A stretch of 54,792 bases of DNA from Arthrobacter sp. E3 (GTDB taxonomy: Bacteria; Actinomycetota; Actinomycetes; Actinomycetales; Micrococcaceae): contig NZ_JAFMPX010000024.1 in NCBI RefSeq assembly GCF_017353415.1, positions 1-54,792 of the forward strand, in the 5' to 3' direction. This document shows positions 1 to 8,529 of the stretch, piece after piece. How positions within the stretch are numbered: position 1 is the first letter of the stretch; each line of letters opens with the position of its first letter. The position numbers and the translations under genes were made by a program. The notes below the pieces were generated by a model. The model had not been told where the DNA came from, did not search any database, and was given only the letters and a program-made list of their open reading frames with translations.

Positions 1-12
1 CGCGGGGCGCCT

Positions 13-35
13 CCCCCCGGGGGGGGGCCCCCCCC
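13..35. repeat. C6-G9-C8 homopolymer palindrome
   Basis: Six C, nine G and eight C follow each other, giving two overlapping perfect palindromes just downstream of the acs stop. Such a run can fold as a very stable hairpin and could help end acs transcription. It is also the kind of sequence at which assemblies break or miscount, so the run lengths should not be trusted. Confidence 0.5.
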
Positions 36-60
36 ACGCTGCGCTTTGTGCGGTCCTGAA

Positions 61-2037
61 CTACTTGCGCAGGGACTCCGCAATCTGGTTCATTACGGTG
101 TTGTCCGCCAACGTCGAGGCATCCCCCACGGTGCGGCCTTCGGCCACGTCCTTGAGTAGGCGGCGCATGATCTTCCCGGAGCGGGTCTTGGGGAGTTCCG
201 GAACCACCAGGATGGTCCTGGGCTTGGCGATCGGCCCAATTTCGTGGCCAACGTGGTTGCGCAGCGTTGTGACAATGTCGGCGTCTTCCACGGCGGAGCC
301 GCGCAGGATCACAAAGGCCACAACGGACTGGCCCGTGGTCTCGTCGGCAGCGCCAACCACGGCAGCCTCGGCCACCGAGGGGTGGCTGACAAGGGCGGAT
401 TCAATCTCCGTGGTGGAAAGGCGGTGACCCGAGACGTTCATGACGTCATCGACGCGGCCCAGCAGCCACACATCGCCGTCCTCATCCCACTTGGCGCCGT
501 CGCCGGCAAAGTACATGCCGTCAAAGCGGGACCAGTAGGTGTCCTGGTAGCGCTCGTTGTCACCCCAGATGCCACGCAGCATGGCCGGCCAAGGTTCGCG
601 GATCACCAGGTAGCCGCCGTGGCCGTTGGGCACCGATGCGCCGAGTTCGTCAACGACGTCCACGGCGATGCCGGGTAGCGGAACCTGAGCGGAGCCGGGC
701 TTTGCCGCGGTCACACCGGGGAGCGGGGCGATCATGATGGCGCCGGTTTCCGTCTGCCACCAGGTGTCCACCACGGGTGCCTTGTCAGCGCCAATGACGC
801 GGCGGTACCACATCCACGCTTCCGGGTTGATGGGCTCGCCCACTGAACCGAGCAGGCGGATGGAGGAGAGGTCGTACTTGGCGGGGATGTCCTCGCCCCA
901 CTTCATGAACGTGCGAATGGCCGTGGGGGCCGTGTAGAGGATGGAAACCTTGTACTTTTCCACGATCTCCCAGAAGCGTCCCTGGTGCGGGGAATCCGGG
1001 GTGCCCTCATACATGACCTGGGTGGCGCCATTGATGAGCGGTGCATAGGTGACGTAGGAGTGGCCGGTGACCCATCCGACGTCGGCCGTGCACCAGAAAA
1101 CATCCGTTTCGGGGTGCAGGTCAAAGACGGCGCGGTGCGTGTACGCGGTCTGGGTGAGATAGCCACCGGTGGTGTGCAGGATGCCCTTGGGCTTGCCTGT
1201 GGTGCCGGAGGTGTACAGGATGAACAGCGGGTGCTCGGCGGGGTGGCCCACTGCCGTGTGCTCGGTGGAGGCGGTGCCAACGCTGTCATCCCACCAGACG
1301 TCGCGGCCCTCAACCCAGTTGACGTCCTCGCCGTTGCGCTTAACCACCACCACGTTCTGCACCGAGTGCCCCGGCGCACTGAGTGCTTCGTCCACGGCGG
1401 GCTTGAGCGGGCTGGGCTTGCCGCGGCGGAACGTGCCGTCGGCGGTGACCACCAGTTTGGCTTCCGCGTCGTCAATGCGTGAACGCAGGGCGTCGGCCGA
1501 GTAGCCGCCAAAGACCACTGAGTGGATGGCGCCAATGCGGGCGCAGGCGAGCAGTGTGATGACGGCTTCTGGGATCATGGGCAGGTAGACGGCGACGCGG
1601 TCGCCCTTGATTACACCGAGGGATTCGAAGGCGTTCGTGGCCTTCTTGACCTCTTCCGTGAGCTGCGCATAGGTGTAGGTGCGGGTGTCCCCGGGCTCGC
1701 CCTCGAAGTAGATGGCTACGCGGTCTCCGTTGCCGGCCTCAACGTGGCGGTCAAGGGCGTTATAGGCGGCGTTGATTTCGCCGTCCTCAAACCACGTGGC
1801 AAAAGGAGGGTTGCTCCAGTCAAGGGTCTTGGTGAACGGTTTGCTCCAAGAGAGGAGTTCGCGGGACTGCTCGCCCCAGAAGGCGGGACGGTCGGCGTCG
1901 GCCTTTGCGTACTCATCGCCGTGAACAATCGCGTTGGCGGCAAATTCCGCGCTGGGAGCAAACTTTCGGTTCTCCTTGAGCAGATTCTCCAATGCATCTC
2001 CGGCTTGGCCTGCCGCTGCGGTTGTGACCTCAGACAT
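61..2037 (-). CDS. acs: Acetyl-CoA synthetase
   Basis: AMP-forming acetate:CoA ligase, a cytoplasmic enzyme that activates acetate to acetyl-CoA through acetyl-adenylate. The 658 residues match the normal family length. The P-loop-like adenylation motif [11 protein letters not shown] lies near residue 274. DTWWQTETG and the [13 protein letters not shown] hinge follow. The C-terminal [11 protein letters not shown] block near residue 620 carries the catalytic lysine that is acetylated to control many Acs enzymes. ATG at 2037 has a purine-rich GAAGGGAT site upstream. It is transcribed alone, divergently from the membrane protein gene at 2398. Identification is very secure. Confidence 0.97.
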   Translation of the reverse strand: MSEVTTAAAGQAGDALENLLKENRKFAPSAEFAANAIVHGDEYAKADADRPAFWGEQSRELLSWSKPFTKTLDWSNPPFATWFEDGEINAAYNALDRHVEAGNGDRVAIYFEGEPGDTRTYTYAQLTEEVKKATNAFESLGVIKGDRVAVYLPMIPEAVITLLACARIGAIHSVVFGGYSADALRSRIDDAEAKLVVTADGTFRRGKPSPLKPAVDEALSAPGHSVQNVVVVKRNGEDVNWVEGRDVWWDDSVGTASTEHTAVGHPAEHPLFILYTSGTTGKPKGILHTTGGYLTQTAYTHRAVFDLHPETDVFWCTADVGWVTGHSYVTYAPLINGATQVMYEGTPDSPHQGRFWEIVEKYKVSILYTAPTAIRTFMKWGEDIPAKYDLSSIRLLGSVGEPINPEAWMWYRRVIGADKAPVVDTWWQTETGAIMIAPLPGVTAAKPGSAQVPLPGIAVDVVDELGASVPNGHGGYLVIREPWPAMLRGIWGDNERYQDTYWSRFDGMYFAGDGAKWDEDGDVWLLGRVDDVMNVSGHRLSTTEIESALVSHPSVAEAAVVGAADETTGQSVVAFVILRGSAVEDADIVTTLRNHVGHEIGPIAKPRTILVVPELPKTRSGKIMRRLLKDVAEGRTVGDASTLADNTVMNQIAESLRK

Positions 2038-2397
2038 CTAATATCCCTTCATTCCTACTCAGCTGATGCCCTGCAGGTTCCCACCGGTGGCAGTGCACTA
2101 CAACTCCAGCAAAAAGGAGTGGCGGCAGTGCGCGGGATGGTTGCTCGGACAACGTATTGTTCCTACTTTAACTGTAGCGCTTCTGATCTTAAAACGTGTC
2201 TGTCGTCACAGCCTCGTGGGGTCAATGGGGTCATATCTGCGCCCAAATGCATGACGCTGACGCTGAGCCGAGGATGAGCAGCCTCGTGGCAGCGCCCCCA
2301 TTTATCGCATTTTGCGTCGATTAAGCTGTGGCTGGCTAGTGTTGCCAGTCTCCGTTAACTAGGCTGGGAGACAATCGTGAGTTTGAGGAGTAGGACC
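2038..2397. other. Divergent intergenic region between acs and the 2398 gene
   Basis: About 360 bases without a convincing gene. It must hold the promoters of acs (minus) and of the membrane protein gene (plus). The part nearest 2170-2200 is relatively AT-rich, as expected for a promoter, but I could not assign -35/-10 hexamers or a regulator site with confidence. Confidence 0.4.
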
Positions 2398-3837
2398 ATG
2401 ACAGAGCAACACACGCCTTCTGCACAGAGCGCCACCAGCATCGCAGGTGCAGGGCCCAGCCATGCAGCAGCCGGACCGCTGACCATTAGGGACGTGTGGG
2501 TCCTGGTATCGGTATTGATCATATTCATTGCTTCACTGGTGCCGATCGTTTCCACCATTGCGGGCAGCTTCAACCTGTGGAACACCGGTGGACTCTTTTA
2601 CATTGGCATCGGGGTTCTTTTGCCGCTGGCTGTGGGCGGGCTTTTCCTGGCCCGCCGGTTGAGCCCGGAGAGCAAGGTTCGTTTTGGCTCGCTCTCCATT
2701 GACCAGTTTGCATCGGTGGTTGCCGCCTTTGCGACCTTCTTCTTCTTCACCGGCACCGTCACCAACTTCGGCGTCTCGTATCTTGTAGGCCTCATTGGTT
2801 CGTTGCTGCTGCTGGCCGGCACGGCTTGCGCACAGTGGATCCCCATGTTGGCCTCCGACTTTGTTGGCCGCGCCGAAATTCCTGCCCACGTGGCAGCGCG
2901 GGATGCCGTTCCTGCACTCAAGCGGCCATCTGCAACCAAGCCCGCGGACGCCGCCGGAGCCCGCTTAGGCCAGGGCGGCACCCAACAGGGTGCACAAGCT
3001 GGCACCGGCCAGGGCACGCAGGGGACGGGCAACCAAGGGGCGTCCGGCGTGCAGGGTGCTGGTGGCTGGGCAGGTGCGCAGGCCTCCAGCCATGCATCCG
3101 CTGGCCGGATCTTCACTCCGGCGAAGGAAACCAGCCAGTCCCAGAGCGGCGCGGCCCAATCCACCGCGGCCAAACCAGCCGCTGCTGCGGGTTCCAGCAC
3201 GGGGGCAGACCAACCTGCAGCATTCTCAACCGGAACCGGAACCGGAACCGGAGCCGGGGCAACGAGCAGCGCAGCAGCACAGTCGGTTGCCGCAGCAGTG
3301 CCAGTTGCGTCCGCCGCAACCAAGTCCGCAGCAAGCACACCGGCTGGAACCGAAAGCGCTTCCACAGCGAAGTCGGCCGCCAAGCAGGATCCGGCAAAGA
3401 CTCCTGACGCTAACAAGCCTGCCGTCGAATCGACTCCCGCTGGCGCCGCAACCGGTAGCGGCCCTCGCCAGAGCGGGTCACAGCAAAGCGGCACGAAACA
3501 GGGCACCTCGAACCAAAGCGGCACGAAGCAGGGCAGTGCAGCCGCCACCACGCTGAATCCGCAGGTGGCAGGAGCGACGAAGGAAAGCATCGGAGCCACC
3601 GTCAACCCGAGGTCCACGGCTGCACCCATCAGCGTTGAACCGTTCTGGTTTGCCGTTGACCGTCCACAAAACGTGATTGACGAGAAGACCCGCAAATTCC
3701 TCTTCAAGCTGGTTCCCGGAACATGGATCTTGGCCCTTGAGGACCGCGGAAACAGTTTCATCGTGCAGGACAGCCACGGCAAGACAGGTGTTCTGCTTGA
3801 TCTGGTGGGGATAGAGCGCGCTTCGGACAGCCAGTAG
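2398..3837 (+). CDS. Membrane protein with long Ala/Gln/Gly-rich tail and conserved C-terminal patch
   Basis: Function unknown. Of 479 residues, the first 160 contain about four hydrophobic segments (VLVSVLIIFIASLVPIV, FYIGIGVLLPLAVGG, VVAAFATFFFF, LIGSLLLLAGTA). A low-complexity Ala/Gly/Gln/Thr-rich stretch of about 270 residues follows, with repeated QSGTKQG units near its end. The last 50 residues (from EPFWFAVDRPQNV) look folded and contain GTWILALEDRG, resembling a small beta-rich domain. ATG 2398 is preferred over the in-frame GTG at 2377 because GAGGAG sits just upstream. The gene ends 3 bases before nth. Membrane anchoring with a disordered linker is inference. Confidence 0.8.
   Translation: MTEQHTPSAQSATSIAGAGPSHAAAGPLTIRDVWVLVSVLIIFIASLVPIVSTIAGSFNLWNTGGLFYIGIGVLLPLAVGGLFLARRLSPESKVRFGSLSIDQFASVVAAFATFFFFTGTVTNFGVSYLVGLIGSLLLLAGTACAQWIPMLASDFVGRAEIPAHVAARDAVPALKRPSATKPADAAGARLGQGGTQQGAQAGTGQGTQGTGNQGASGVQGAGGWAGAQASSHASAGRIFTPAKETSQSQSGAAQSTAAKPAAAAGSSTGADQPAAFSTGTGTGTGAGATSSAAAQSVAAAVPVASAATKSAASTPAGTESASTAKSAAKQDPAKTPDANKPAVESTPAGAATGSGPRQSGSQQSGTKQGTSNQSGTKQGSAAATTLNPQVAGATKESIGATVNPRSTAAPISVEPFWFAVDRPQNVIDEKTRKFLFKLVPGTWILALEDRGNSFIVQDSHGKTGVLLDLVGIERASDSQ
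3231..3254 (+). repeat. CGGAAC hexamer repeat inside the linker
   Basis: Three exact CGGAAC units and one CGGAGC unit in a row, encoding alternating Gly-Thr in the low-complexity linker. A six-base unit stays in frame when it gains or loses copies, so the linker could vary in length between strains. Confidence 0.7.
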
Positions 3838-3840
3838 CCC

Positions 3841-4677
3841 ATGGTTGTTGTTGCCGGGGAAACGGCGCTGGGACGCAAGCGCCGAGCCCGGAAAATTAAT
3901 CGTGAGTTGGCGCGGCTGTACCCTTATGCTCACGCCGAACTTGATTTCCGGAACCCGTTCGAGCTGCTGGTTGCCACGGTGCTTTCGGCGCAAACCACCG
4001 ACATTCGCGTCAATGCGGTCACTCCCGGACTTTTCGCCAGGTTTCCCACAGCGCTGGCGATGTCCCAGGCTCGGCAGATTGAACTTGAAGTACTGGTCAA
4101 ATCCACCGGGTTTTACCGGGCCAAGGCCGCAAATTTGTTGGCCCTGGCCACGCGCCTGGTTGATGAGCATGACGGCGTGGTGCCAGGTTCCCTCGATGCT
4201 CTCGTCACGCTGCCCGGAGTTGGGCGAAAGACTGCCAACGTGGTGCTGGGCAATGCCTTCGGGGTACCAGGCATCACCGTGGACACGCACTTCATTCGCC
4301 TTGCGCGCCGTTTTGGCTGGACCGAGTCCACGGATCCGGTGAAGATTGAGGCGGATGTCGCGGCTTTGTTTGAACGCAAAGACTGGACGATGGTTTCACA
4401 CCGCGTTGTTTTCCATGGACGTCGGATCTGTCATGCCCGCAAGCCCGCGTGCGGTGCCTGCCCCATTGCACACCTTTGCCCGTCGTACGGGGACGGTGAA
4501 GTGGATCCGTTGAAGGCTGCGAAGCTGCTCAAGTACGAGCTGGCACCCGGGCAGGAGGAACTGCTGGCACGCATGCTCGCTGACGTGGGCAATGCGGCCC
4601 AGTACCGTCAGGAGTCCCAACGGGCGGTCCGATCCGCTGAATTAGAAGCCAAGAACGTCAAGAACGTCAAGCTGTGA
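3841..4677 (+). CDS. nth: Endonuclease III
   Basis: DNA glycosylase/AP lyase of base excision repair that removes oxidised pyrimidines. The helix-hairpin-helix LPGVGRKTANVVLG lies around residues 120-133 and includes the catalytic lysine of the GRKTAN segment. The catalytic aspartate is in VDTHFIRLARR near residue 147. Four cysteines spaced C-x6-C-x2-C-x5-C (residues 197, 204, 207, 213) bind the 4Fe-4S cluster. At 278 residues it is somewhat longer than the E. coli enzyme because of extra N- and C-terminal segments, as in other actinobacteria. ATG 3841 follows the previous stop by 3 bases, and the stop overlaps the NUDIX gene by 4, so the genes are probably cotranscribed. Confidence 0.95.
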   Translation: MVVVAGETALGRKRRARKINRELARLYPYAHAELDFRNPFELLVATVLSAQTTDIRVNAVTPGLFARFPTALAMSQARQIELEVLVKSTGFYRAKAANLLALATRLVDEHDGVVPGSLDALVTLPGVGRKTANVVLGNAFGVPGITVDTHFIRLARRFGWTESTDPVKIEADVAALFERKDWTMVSHRVVFHGRRICHARKPACGACPIAHLCPSYGDGEVDPLKAAKLLKYELAPGQEELLARMLADVGNAAQYRQESQRAVRSAELEAKNVKNVKL

Positions 4678-5369
4678 GCGCCTACACAGATCTGGTGGCC
4701 TTGGCAGAAAAGGCTGCCTTGGGTGCGGCACTCCCTGGCACCGAACGGCTGGGGCGCCCCTCCGATTGGCAGCCCCCGGTGGATGGTGCAACAACCCGCA
4801 AAGCGGCCGTGCTGATGTTGTTTGGGGCACTGGACGACGTGCCAGCCGCTTCGGCCAAGCCGTTGGTGTCGGCTGATCTGGACATCTTGCTCATTGAGCG
4901 CGCTACAACTCTCACGGACCACCCCGGGCAGGTTGCCTTTCCGGGTGGGGGAGTGGAGCCTGATGATGCCTCGATCATGGCTGCAGCCTTGCGGGAAGCG
5001 CAGGAGGAAACCGGACTGGACCCGTTGGGGGTTGACGTCCTGGGTCTGCTGCCTGATGTGCCCCTGCCGATCAGTAATTTTTTGGTCACTCCTGTGCTCG
5101 GTTGGTGGTCCAGGCAAAGCCCCGTCGACGTCGTCGACTATGGCGAGTCGGCTCAGGTTTTCAGAGTGCCAGTAAGGGACCTGCTGGATCCTGAAAACCG
5201 TTTCACTGCTGTTCTGGCACGTGAAGGCCACAACTACAAAGGGCCGGCATTTGTGGTCAATGGTGTGGTGGTGTGGGGCTTCACTGCTGGGATACTGAAC
5301 TACGTTTTTAACGATTTGCAGTGGGCAGTGCCGTGGGATGAGAACCGGGAAATCCCTGCACCCATCTAG
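4674..5369 (+). CDS. NUDIX hydrolase, CoA pyrophosphatase type
   Basis: Predicted to cleave the pyrophosphate of CoA or related nucleotides. The signature of this subfamily is visible: LIERATTLTDHPGQVAFPGG (about residues 74-93), followed by a NUDIX box ending in ALREAQEETGL. The early glutamate of the canonical box is replaced, which is usual in the NudL/YfcD-like branch because its own HPGQVAFPGG motif precedes it. Length 231 residues. GTG start overlaps the nth stop (GTGA), so translation is likely coupled. Substrate is inferred from subfamily motif only. Confidence 0.9.
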   Translation: MSAYTDLVALAEKAALGAALPGTERLGRPSDWQPPVDGATTRKAAVLMLFGALDDVPAASAKPLVSADLDILLIERATTLTDHPGQVAFPGGGVEPDDASIMAAALREAQEETGLDPLGVDVLGLLPDVPLPISNFLVTPVLGWWSRQSPVDVVDYGESAQVFRVPVRDLLDPENRFTAVLAREGHNYKGPAFVVNGVVVWGFTAGILNYVFNDLQWAVPWDENREIPAPI

Positions 5370-5408
5370 CTGGCACAGAACCCAACCGGGCGGGGCAACG
5401 AAAAACCC

Positions 5409-7139
5409 TTATTTTGCGTCGGCATAGCATTGCACAACACTGACATTGACAGGAAATTCCAGCGGGATCCTGCCAAAGATCAATTCCGTGGCTGCCTGTG
5501 AGGATTCGTGTACCAACCGAGTGACTTCCTCTACCAGAGGAGTGGGGCAGTGGACCATGACTTCGTCGTGTAGGAAGAACACCAGCTGAGGGGTGCCGTC
5601 CACCTGCACGCCCCCAACCTCAGGCGAGCTGGCCGCCAAGGCCCGGAGCCGACGTCGTAATTCAGCCAGCCAACAAAGGGCCCATTCAGCGGCTGTTCCC
5701 TGGACCACGAAGTTGCGGGTGAAGCGGCCCCGGGAGCGGGCAGCGGATTCTGCTCGGCGTTGTTCCTCGGCAGAGGAGCTGCGCTGGCCATCGTGCCACT
5801 CCTGAGTGGTGGGAGGGGTGCTGCGCCCGAGAAAGGTGCTCACACACTGGCCGCGTTCACCTGCCCGGGCGGCTTGTTCCACATAGTCCAATGCCAGGGG
5901 GTACATGCGGGCAAGTTGCGGCACCAGCCTGCCTGATTCTCCAGTGGTGGAGCCATAAATGGCGCCCAGCAGCGCAATTTTGGCCATGCTGCGGTCACCG
6001 CCAAAGCCTTGGGCTGCAATGCCGGCGTAGAGGTCCGCGTTCGCACCGCTCGGGTCTTGGCCTGCTGCGGCCATGGCCGTGTCTTGGGCCAGTGCAGCCA
6101 GGACTCGGGGCTCGAGTTGGGCTGCATCGGCCACAATCAAGGTGAATCCAGGATCCGCGACGGCTGCGCCCCTTATCTGTGCTGGAATCTGCATAGCTCC
6201 GCCCCCGCGGGAAGCCCACCGCCCCGACACCACTCCACCCACCACGTACTCGGAATGAAAACGACCCTCCCGCACCCACTGGCGAAGCCAATTCCAGCCG
6301 TTGGTGGTGAAAAGTCGGCTGAGTTTTCGGTACGCCAGCAGGGGTTCGATGGCAGGGTGCTTGAACTCCATCAGTTCCCAGCTCCTGGTCGATTTCGCAC
6401 CGATCCCAGCCTTGTGCAGCGCCCGGATCAGATCTTGCGGAGAGTCCGGATTCAATGATGGCGCGTTCAAGGCGGTGCGCAACTGTGCCGCCAGCATCTC
6501 CATCTTTTCCGGGTGGGCATGGTTGACGGGTTCCGGGCCAAGCAGGTCATTGAGCAGCCTCCTGTGCAGGTCTTCCCTCCAAGGGATGCCTTCATATTGC
6601 ATCTCCGCAGCCACTAAAGCACCTGCAGATTCGGCAATGAGCAAAAGTGTGAGCCTGCCAGGGTGGGTGGAGGAAGCAACGGCAGCTTTTTGGGCGCCCA
6701 GTTCCCGAGCCACGGTGTCGAGATCCCAAGCCTGCGGGGCGGCGACGGTGGCCGGGGCGTCGAACAGGCTTTCCTGACCGGCACCGGCTGCACCCCAGAT
6801 GGAGGTTTGGCGGGCCGGATCGGCCTCGCGTGGCAAGGCTGTGGCATGTTCGCGGTAAGCGCTGGCTGCGGCAAATTCGGAGTGCAGCAGAATGCTTTGG
6901 CACAAAGCCAAGTCATGGCATTTTTCCACCCGCACATTGGTGGCCAGCAACTCCGGGTACCAGCTGGCAGCCCTGTCCCACACCCAGCGAGGATGGTGGG
7001 CGGCCTCAGTCTCACGTACGGCTGATTCCAAGGCGGCATGGGTGACTGTTCGGATATCTGATGCTGGTGTGCCGTCGTCGTGCCTGAGCTGGATCACGGC
7101 GGTGGAAGCAGCGGAGCCCTTGGCCAACAATGCGTACAT
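5409..7139 (-). CDS. PolA-like 3'-5' exonuclease/DNA polymerase
   Basis: A family A polymerase of 576 residues, the short actinobacterial type without a 5' nuclease domain. Polymerase motif A reads VADAAQLEPRVLAAL near residue 333 (instead of DYSQIELR). Motif B is KIALLGAIYGSTTGESGRL near 385-402, and motif C is FFLHDEVMVHCP near 520. The N-terminal 200 residues match the place of the exonuclease domain, but I do not see its usual DxE acidic motif, so proofreading may be absent. ATG 7139 (MYALLAKG) is chosen; the open frame extends to 7646 but that part overlaps the divergent Ssd gene. It converges with the NUDIX gene. The role is probably accessory, in repair. Confidence 0.88.
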   Translation of the reverse strand: MYALLAKGSAASTAVIQLRHDDGTPASDIRTVTHAALESAVRETEAAHHPRWVWDRAASWYPELLATNVRVEKCHDLALCQSILLHSEFAAASAYREHATALPREADPARQTSIWGAAGAGQESLFDAPATVAAPQAWDLDTVARELGAQKAAVASSTHPGRLTLLLIAESAGALVAAEMQYEGIPWREDLHRRLLNDLLGPEPVNHAHPEKMEMLAAQLRTALNAPSLNPDSPQDLIRALHKAGIGAKSTRSWELMEFKHPAIEPLLAYRKLSRLFTTNGWNWLRQWVREGRFHSEYVVGGVVSGRWASRGGGAMQIPAQIRGAAVADPGFTLIVADAAQLEPRVLAALAQDTAMAAAGQDPSGANADLYAGIAAQGFGGDRSMAKIALLGAIYGSTTGESGRLVPQLARMYPLALDYVEQAARAGERGQCVSTFLGRSTPPTTQEWHDGQRSSSAEEQRRAESAARSRGRFTRNFVVQGTAAEWALCWLAELRRRLRALAASSPEVGGVQVDGTPQLVFFLHDEVMVHCPTPLVEEVTRLVHESSQAATELIFGRIPLEFPVNVSVVQCYADAK

Positions 7140-7269
7140 AGTTTCTATTCTCCACTGTGGGCCCGATGAATGCCTGCCTATTCCTCCACAGCCTTCCCCA
7201 ACGTCCAACTTCTCCACTTTCGGGCTATGCACGATGGAGTTGCTGCGAAGGCAAGAGCACAGTTGTGCC

Positions 7270-8529
7270 ATGAGAAGCAGCCAGATTCCTTCGCCCGGCC
7301 CGGCAGTGGCGCCGTGGCTGCCGCACCGAGACACCACGGTTGTGCTGCTCTCGGCGTCCGCAGAGCTGCAGGGGGCTGTTGGAAAGGTCAGCGCAGCTGC
7401 GGCTGTTGAACTGTTGGTCGGGCAAAGCCTTGAACAGGTGGCGGGTAGGTGGGATGACGTTGCTGCTGTGCTTTTCGACGCGGAGATACTCTCCGGTGCA
7501 GCCATTGATGCAGGACTTGCGGGATGGCGCGGGCCCACAGCAGTAGTGGGCTTCTGCGCGGACGCGGCGCAGATGTGGCAGCAGGCTGAGCGGATGGGCG
7601 CTGACAGGGTGGCCATTTTGCCTGATTCAGCACCGTGGTTGGCCAACTACTTGAGTTTCTTGCGCAATCCCGTCGCTGGGGCGGGAGTGTTGGGTGTTGC
7701 AGGTGGCTGTGGCGGGGCTGGGGCATCCACGCTTTCCATCTTGATTGCGGCAGGGGCTGCGGCGGCTGGCACCCGGACGCTGCTCGTCGACGGCGACCCT
7801 TGGGGAGGTGGATTGTGCACCGCATTGGCGGCCGTTGACGTGCCTGGCCTGCGCTGGCAGGAGCTTTTGCAGGCATCCGGGGCGATCAACCCGGAGCATC
7901 TCGCCATATCCCTGCCGCAGCTGGGTAACCTGTCCCTGCTTTCCTGGGGTAGCGGTTTTCAGCAGGAATCCGCCGGGCCCATGCCACCCGCAGAGCCCTG
8001 GGCCGCGGTATCCACCGGGTCACCGGAGGTGCTGCGAACGGCGCAGCTGTGGAAGGACAGGAATGCTCGCGCCGGGCCAGGATCCGGGGCACGCTCTGCT
8101 GCGGGGGAAGTCATGCGGGCTGCCCGTGGGGCGTATGGCCTTGTGGTGGTTGACTTGGGCCGCAACACTGAAGCGTTTGCGGAGCTTACCCCGCAATGCA
8201 ACGGCTTGGCCGTGGTGGTTCCGGGCCGTATTCGGGCTGCAGCAGCAACCTTGCACATGCTGGCGACCATGGCGCCCATGCCCGCTGCCGCGGTCGTGCG
8301 TGGACCACTGGCTGAGGGGCTTGATGCGGCCATGGTGGCTGCTGCCGTTGGGCTGCCTCTGGTGGGTTGGGTTCCTGCGCTGCGTGGGGTGGCCGAGGCG
8401 TTGGAAGCCCAGCGTCTGCCCGAGCTTCTGCGGCGCCGGGCAGTGCGAAGGCTTGTCTCCAGTGTCTTGGAATGGATGGCTGGGGAGTCCACAAATGATG
8501 GGCGGACCACGGAGCGGAGGCTCCCATGA
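7270..8529 (+). CDS. ssd: Ssd/CpaE-like P-loop ATPase of the Tad locus
   Basis: MinD/CpaE-type protein that heads actinobacterial Tad clusters and is called septum-site-determining protein in mycobacteria. It probably positions the pilus machine or influences division. A deviant Walker A, GGCGGAGAST (from about residue 143), lacks the lysines of a true KGGxGKT loop, as is common in this branch. LLVDGDPWGGGLCTAL follows as Walker A-prime, and VVVDLGR near residue 295 as Walker B. ATG 7270 gives 419 residues. The ribosome site is weak, and ATG 7234, twelve codons upstream in the same frame, is an alternative. The stop overlaps tadA by 4 bases. Confidence 0.88.
   Translation: MRSSQIPSPGPAVAPWLPHRDTTVVLLSASAELQGAVGKVSAAAAVELLVGQSLEQVAGRWDDVAAVLFDAEILSGAAIDAGLAGWRGPTAVVGFCADAAQMWQQAERMGADRVAILPDSAPWLANYLSFLRNPVAGAGVLGVAGGCGGAGASTLSILIAAGAAAAGTRTLLVDGDPWGGGLCTALAAVDVPGLRWQELLQASGAINPEHLAISLPQLGNLSLLSWGSGFQQESAGPMPPAEPWAAVSTGSPEVLRTAQLWKDRNARAGPGSGARSAAGEVMRAARGAYGLVVVDLGRNTEAFAELTPQCNGLAVVVPGRIRAAAATLHMLATMAPMPAAAVVRGPLAEGLDAAMVAAAVGLPLVGWVPALRGVAEALEAQRLPELLRRRAVRRLVSSVLEWMAGESTNDGRTTERRLP

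Noticed and set aside
13-35. G/C homopolymer palindrome as an origin or functional structure
   Set aside because: It lies at the window edge and could be an assembly artefact; nothing else supports a special role.
3000-3560. Apparent alternative coding on the minus strand through the low-complexity linker
   Set aside because: Long open frames there reflect GC-rich repetitive codons; the plus strand has the family-like ends, ribosome site and operon position.
4920-5010. NUDIX box lacking its first canonical glutamate, suspected inactive enzyme
   Set aside because: The CoA-pyrophosphatase branch regularly has this variation together with HPGQVAFPGG, so it is normal.
7140-7646. Upstream extension of the PolA-like frame to 7646
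   Set aside because: It overlaps the N-terminus of the divergent Ssd gene and has no polymerase-family sequence; MYALLAKG at 7139 is the natural start.
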